Shown piece after piece: positions 6,751-7,541 of a stretch of DNA of 7,541 bases. A program made the translations under genes and the position numbers. Under the pieces are notes generated by a model. The model saw only the letters and a list, made by a program, of their open reading frames with translations, searched no databases and was not told where the DNA came from. How positions within the stretch are numbered: the first letter of the stretch is position 1; each line of letters begins with the position of its first letter. This stretch comes from Candidatus Cloacimonadota bacterium (lineage in GTDB: Bacteria; Cloacimonadota; Cloacimonadia; JGIOTU-2; B8-G9). Where the stretch lies: NCBI GenBank assembly GCA_003647765.1, contig QMNM01000058.1, positions 1 through 7,541 on the forward strand, read 5' to 3'.

Positions 6751-6855
6751 CCTGAATTGATTAAACCTGTTTTTGTTCATCATTTTCCCATGCTTAATTT
6801 TTCATAAATTTACCATAATTATTAAGGTCTTGGCAGAAATAGTATTTTTCTAATA

Positions 6856-7317
6856 TTAAAAAGTATACTTTATCTGTGCCTTATTTTCACCAAATCTCAG
6901 TTCTATTTTCCTTTTCTCTTCATCATAATTGTAAAGATGTGCATTAACAAAAGCATCAACTATTGATAAAAATGTAAATCCACCTAACCACCAATACATA
7001 TTTTGTCGCTTTTCATAGTAGTCATTATACTTCTGATAATATCTATGATATGCCTCATCCGTAGCACTTTTAGCTTTGTCGTAATATTCATTCATCTTAT
7101 GATTATTATAGATTGTGAACCCTAACATTGTGCTTTCCACAATAAATACTGTTCCTGCCTTCCAATATTGTTCATTATAAAACTGACCAGCACCTGGTAT
7201 GAACAGAGATAAGAACATTGCTTTTGTCGGATTTTTACCAGTATAATAATCCATCGCATAAGATTCAATAAAGAATAAGAGAATAAATAATGACAATATT
7301 AGAAGCTTTTTTATCAC
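6856..7317 (-). CDS. Exported DUF5683-like membrane protein
   Basis: A 153-aa protein of unknown function starts at a GTG (7317-7315). Residues 1-21 form a classic signal peptide or membrane anchor: two lysines, a Leu/Ile/Phe core, then SYA before MDYY. The signature KNPTKAMFLSLFIPGAGQFYN (29-49) matches the DUF5683 pattern of a hydrophobic helix ending in 'PGAGQFYN'. A second hydrophobic helix follows (about 54-69). A Tyr-rich charged stretch (about 76-105, with repeated YY) leads to WWLGGFTFLSIVDAFVNAHL, a third helix with the family's conserved 'D..V.AHL' end. The C-terminus, IELRFGENKAQIKYTF, alternates like a beta strand and ends in Phe, as in many outer-membrane-associated proteins. The family occurs in FCB-group and related bacteria and has no assigned role. 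It is convergent with the GerW-like gene and divergent from the nucleotidyltransferase gene. Confidence 0.8.
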   Translation of the reverse strand: MIKKLLILSLFILLFFIESYAMDYYTGKNPTKAMFLSLFIPGAGQFYNEQYWKAGTVFIVESTMLGFTIYNNHKMNEYYDKAKSATDEAYHRYYQKYNDYYEKRQNMYWWLGGFTFLSIVDAFVNAHLYNYDEEKRKIELRFGENKAQIKYTF

Positions 7318-7320
7318 AAT

Positions 7321-7326
7321 CTCCCC
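7321..7326 (-). promoter_or_regulatory. Ribosome binding site for the GTG-started DUF5683-like gene
   Basis: On the - strand GGGGAG lies 3 nt upstream of the GTG at 7317. No ATG lies close by in frame, and the signal peptide begins right after this codon, so the GTG start is well supported despite the tight spacing. Confidence 0.6.
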
Positions 7327-7339
7327 ATTTTCTTAATGT

Positions 7340-7345
7340 ATTATA
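7340..7345 (-). promoter_or_regulatory. Possible -10 box for the DUF5683-like gene
   Basis: On the - strand the hexamer is a perfect TATAAT, 22 nt upstream of the GTG start, which would give a short leader holding the ribosome site. No good -35 lies at 16-18 bp; TTGGCA (7374-7369) is 23 bp away, too far. The call therefore rests on the -10 match alone. Confidence 0.3.
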
Positions 7346-7409
7346 TGAATTTACATATACATTTTAGATGCCAAACTAATTTGTAAAATTTCAAAAAATA
7401 ATGATTAAA

Positions 7410-7438
7410 TTGTCAAATTTATATCTTTACAAGATATT
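7410..7438 (+). promoter_or_regulatory. Possible promoter for the nucleotidyltransferase gene
   Basis: TTGTCA (7410-7415, five of six -35 bases) is followed after 17 bp by GATATT (7433-7438, four of six -10 bases). It lies about 40 bp before ATG 7477 in the divergent intergenic region. The -35 overlaps another TGTCAA motif (7411-7416). This is a weak call in AT-rich DNA. Confidence 0.25.
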
Positions 7439-7476
7439 GCGACTGTGAAAGTTCTGATAAGTTTAGAGAGAAGAAT

Positions 7477-7541
7477 ATGAGCAAAAATATAGCGATTATA
7501 CTTGCGGCAGGTAAAGGTCTACGAATGAACTCAGAAATAAG
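7477..7541 (+). CDS. Nucleotidyltransferase, N-terminus only (IspD-like more likely than GlmU)
   Basis: Only 21 codons plus two bases lie inside the window. The product begins MSKNIAIILAAGKGLRMNSEI, the nucleotide-binding start of GT-A-fold cytidylyl-/uridylyltransferases with signature LAAGKGxRM. GlmU (GlcNAc-1-phosphate uridylyltransferase) nearly always continues 'RM.S.LPK', with proline as the next residue. Here the next codon begins AG, so it is Arg or Ser and cannot be Pro. IspD (methylerythritol phosphate cytidylyltransferase) often has 'RKQ' at this point, so IspD, or another sugar nucleotidyltransferase, fits better. The ribosome site (purine-rich AGAGAGAAG, 7465-7473) is modest. The fold is near certain; the specific enzyme is inferred. 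Confidence 0.75.
   Translation, partial: MSKNIAIILAAGKGLRMNSEI

Noticed and set aside
1-7541. Defence system, prophage, secretion locus or biosynthetic cluster
   Set aside because: No nuclease, helicase, integrase, toxin, reverse transcriptase or structural phage gene is present; the genes are ordinary metabolic, sensory and envelope types.

Overview
The window is AT-rich bacterial DNA, about one third G+C judged by eye. It holds five complete + strand genes, one complete - strand gene and the first 21 codons of a + strand gene cut by the right edge. Codon use looks uniform and the standard code works throughout. No single gene fixes the taxon. The combination of a multi-PAS histidine kinase with a four-helix membrane sensor, a GerW/YtfJ-like protein in a non-sporulation setting, a DUF5683-like exported protein and 10-bp-phased CGTG/CACTAAT repeats suggests a Gram-negative-type lineage of the FCB superphylum or an uncultured candidate phylum (WOR-3, Cloacimonadota or similar). 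This is inference from family distribution.

Layout. Bases 1-140 carry a non-coding repeat cluster built from 10-bp units, which runs into the 5' side of the first gene. Bases 165-2897 encode a membrane-bound PAS-PAS-GAF-PAS histidine kinase without a receiver domain. After a 121-bp gap containing an imperfect 18/19-bp direct repeat comes an aldehyde dehydrogenase (3019-4446), then a small two-helix membrane protein of unknown function (4501-4755). UDP-glucose 6-dehydrogenase (ugd, 4879-6204) and a GerW/YtfJ-like protein with a C-terminal membrane anchor (6292-6732) follow. A DUF5683-like exported protein lies convergently on the - strand (6856-7317). A 159-bp divergent promoter region separates it from the start of a nucleotidyltransferase (7477 to the edge) that is more like IspD than GlmU.

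How the genes fit together. The + strand genes are spaced by 54-123 bp rather than overlapping, so they are probably several short transcription units and not one tight operon. Ugd supplies UDP-glucuronate for surface polysaccharide, and the kinase is a stand-alone sensor whose response regulator lies elsewhere. The ALDH substrate cannot be deduced from the context. I see no phage, transposon, CRISPR, toxin-antitoxin or defence system. The more unusual signals are non-coding: the phased repeat, the direct repeat before ALDH, TGTCAA/TTGACA inverted repeats in several leaders, and a perfect 7-bp hairpin before the GerW-like gene. No gene-free stretch exceeds 300 bp.
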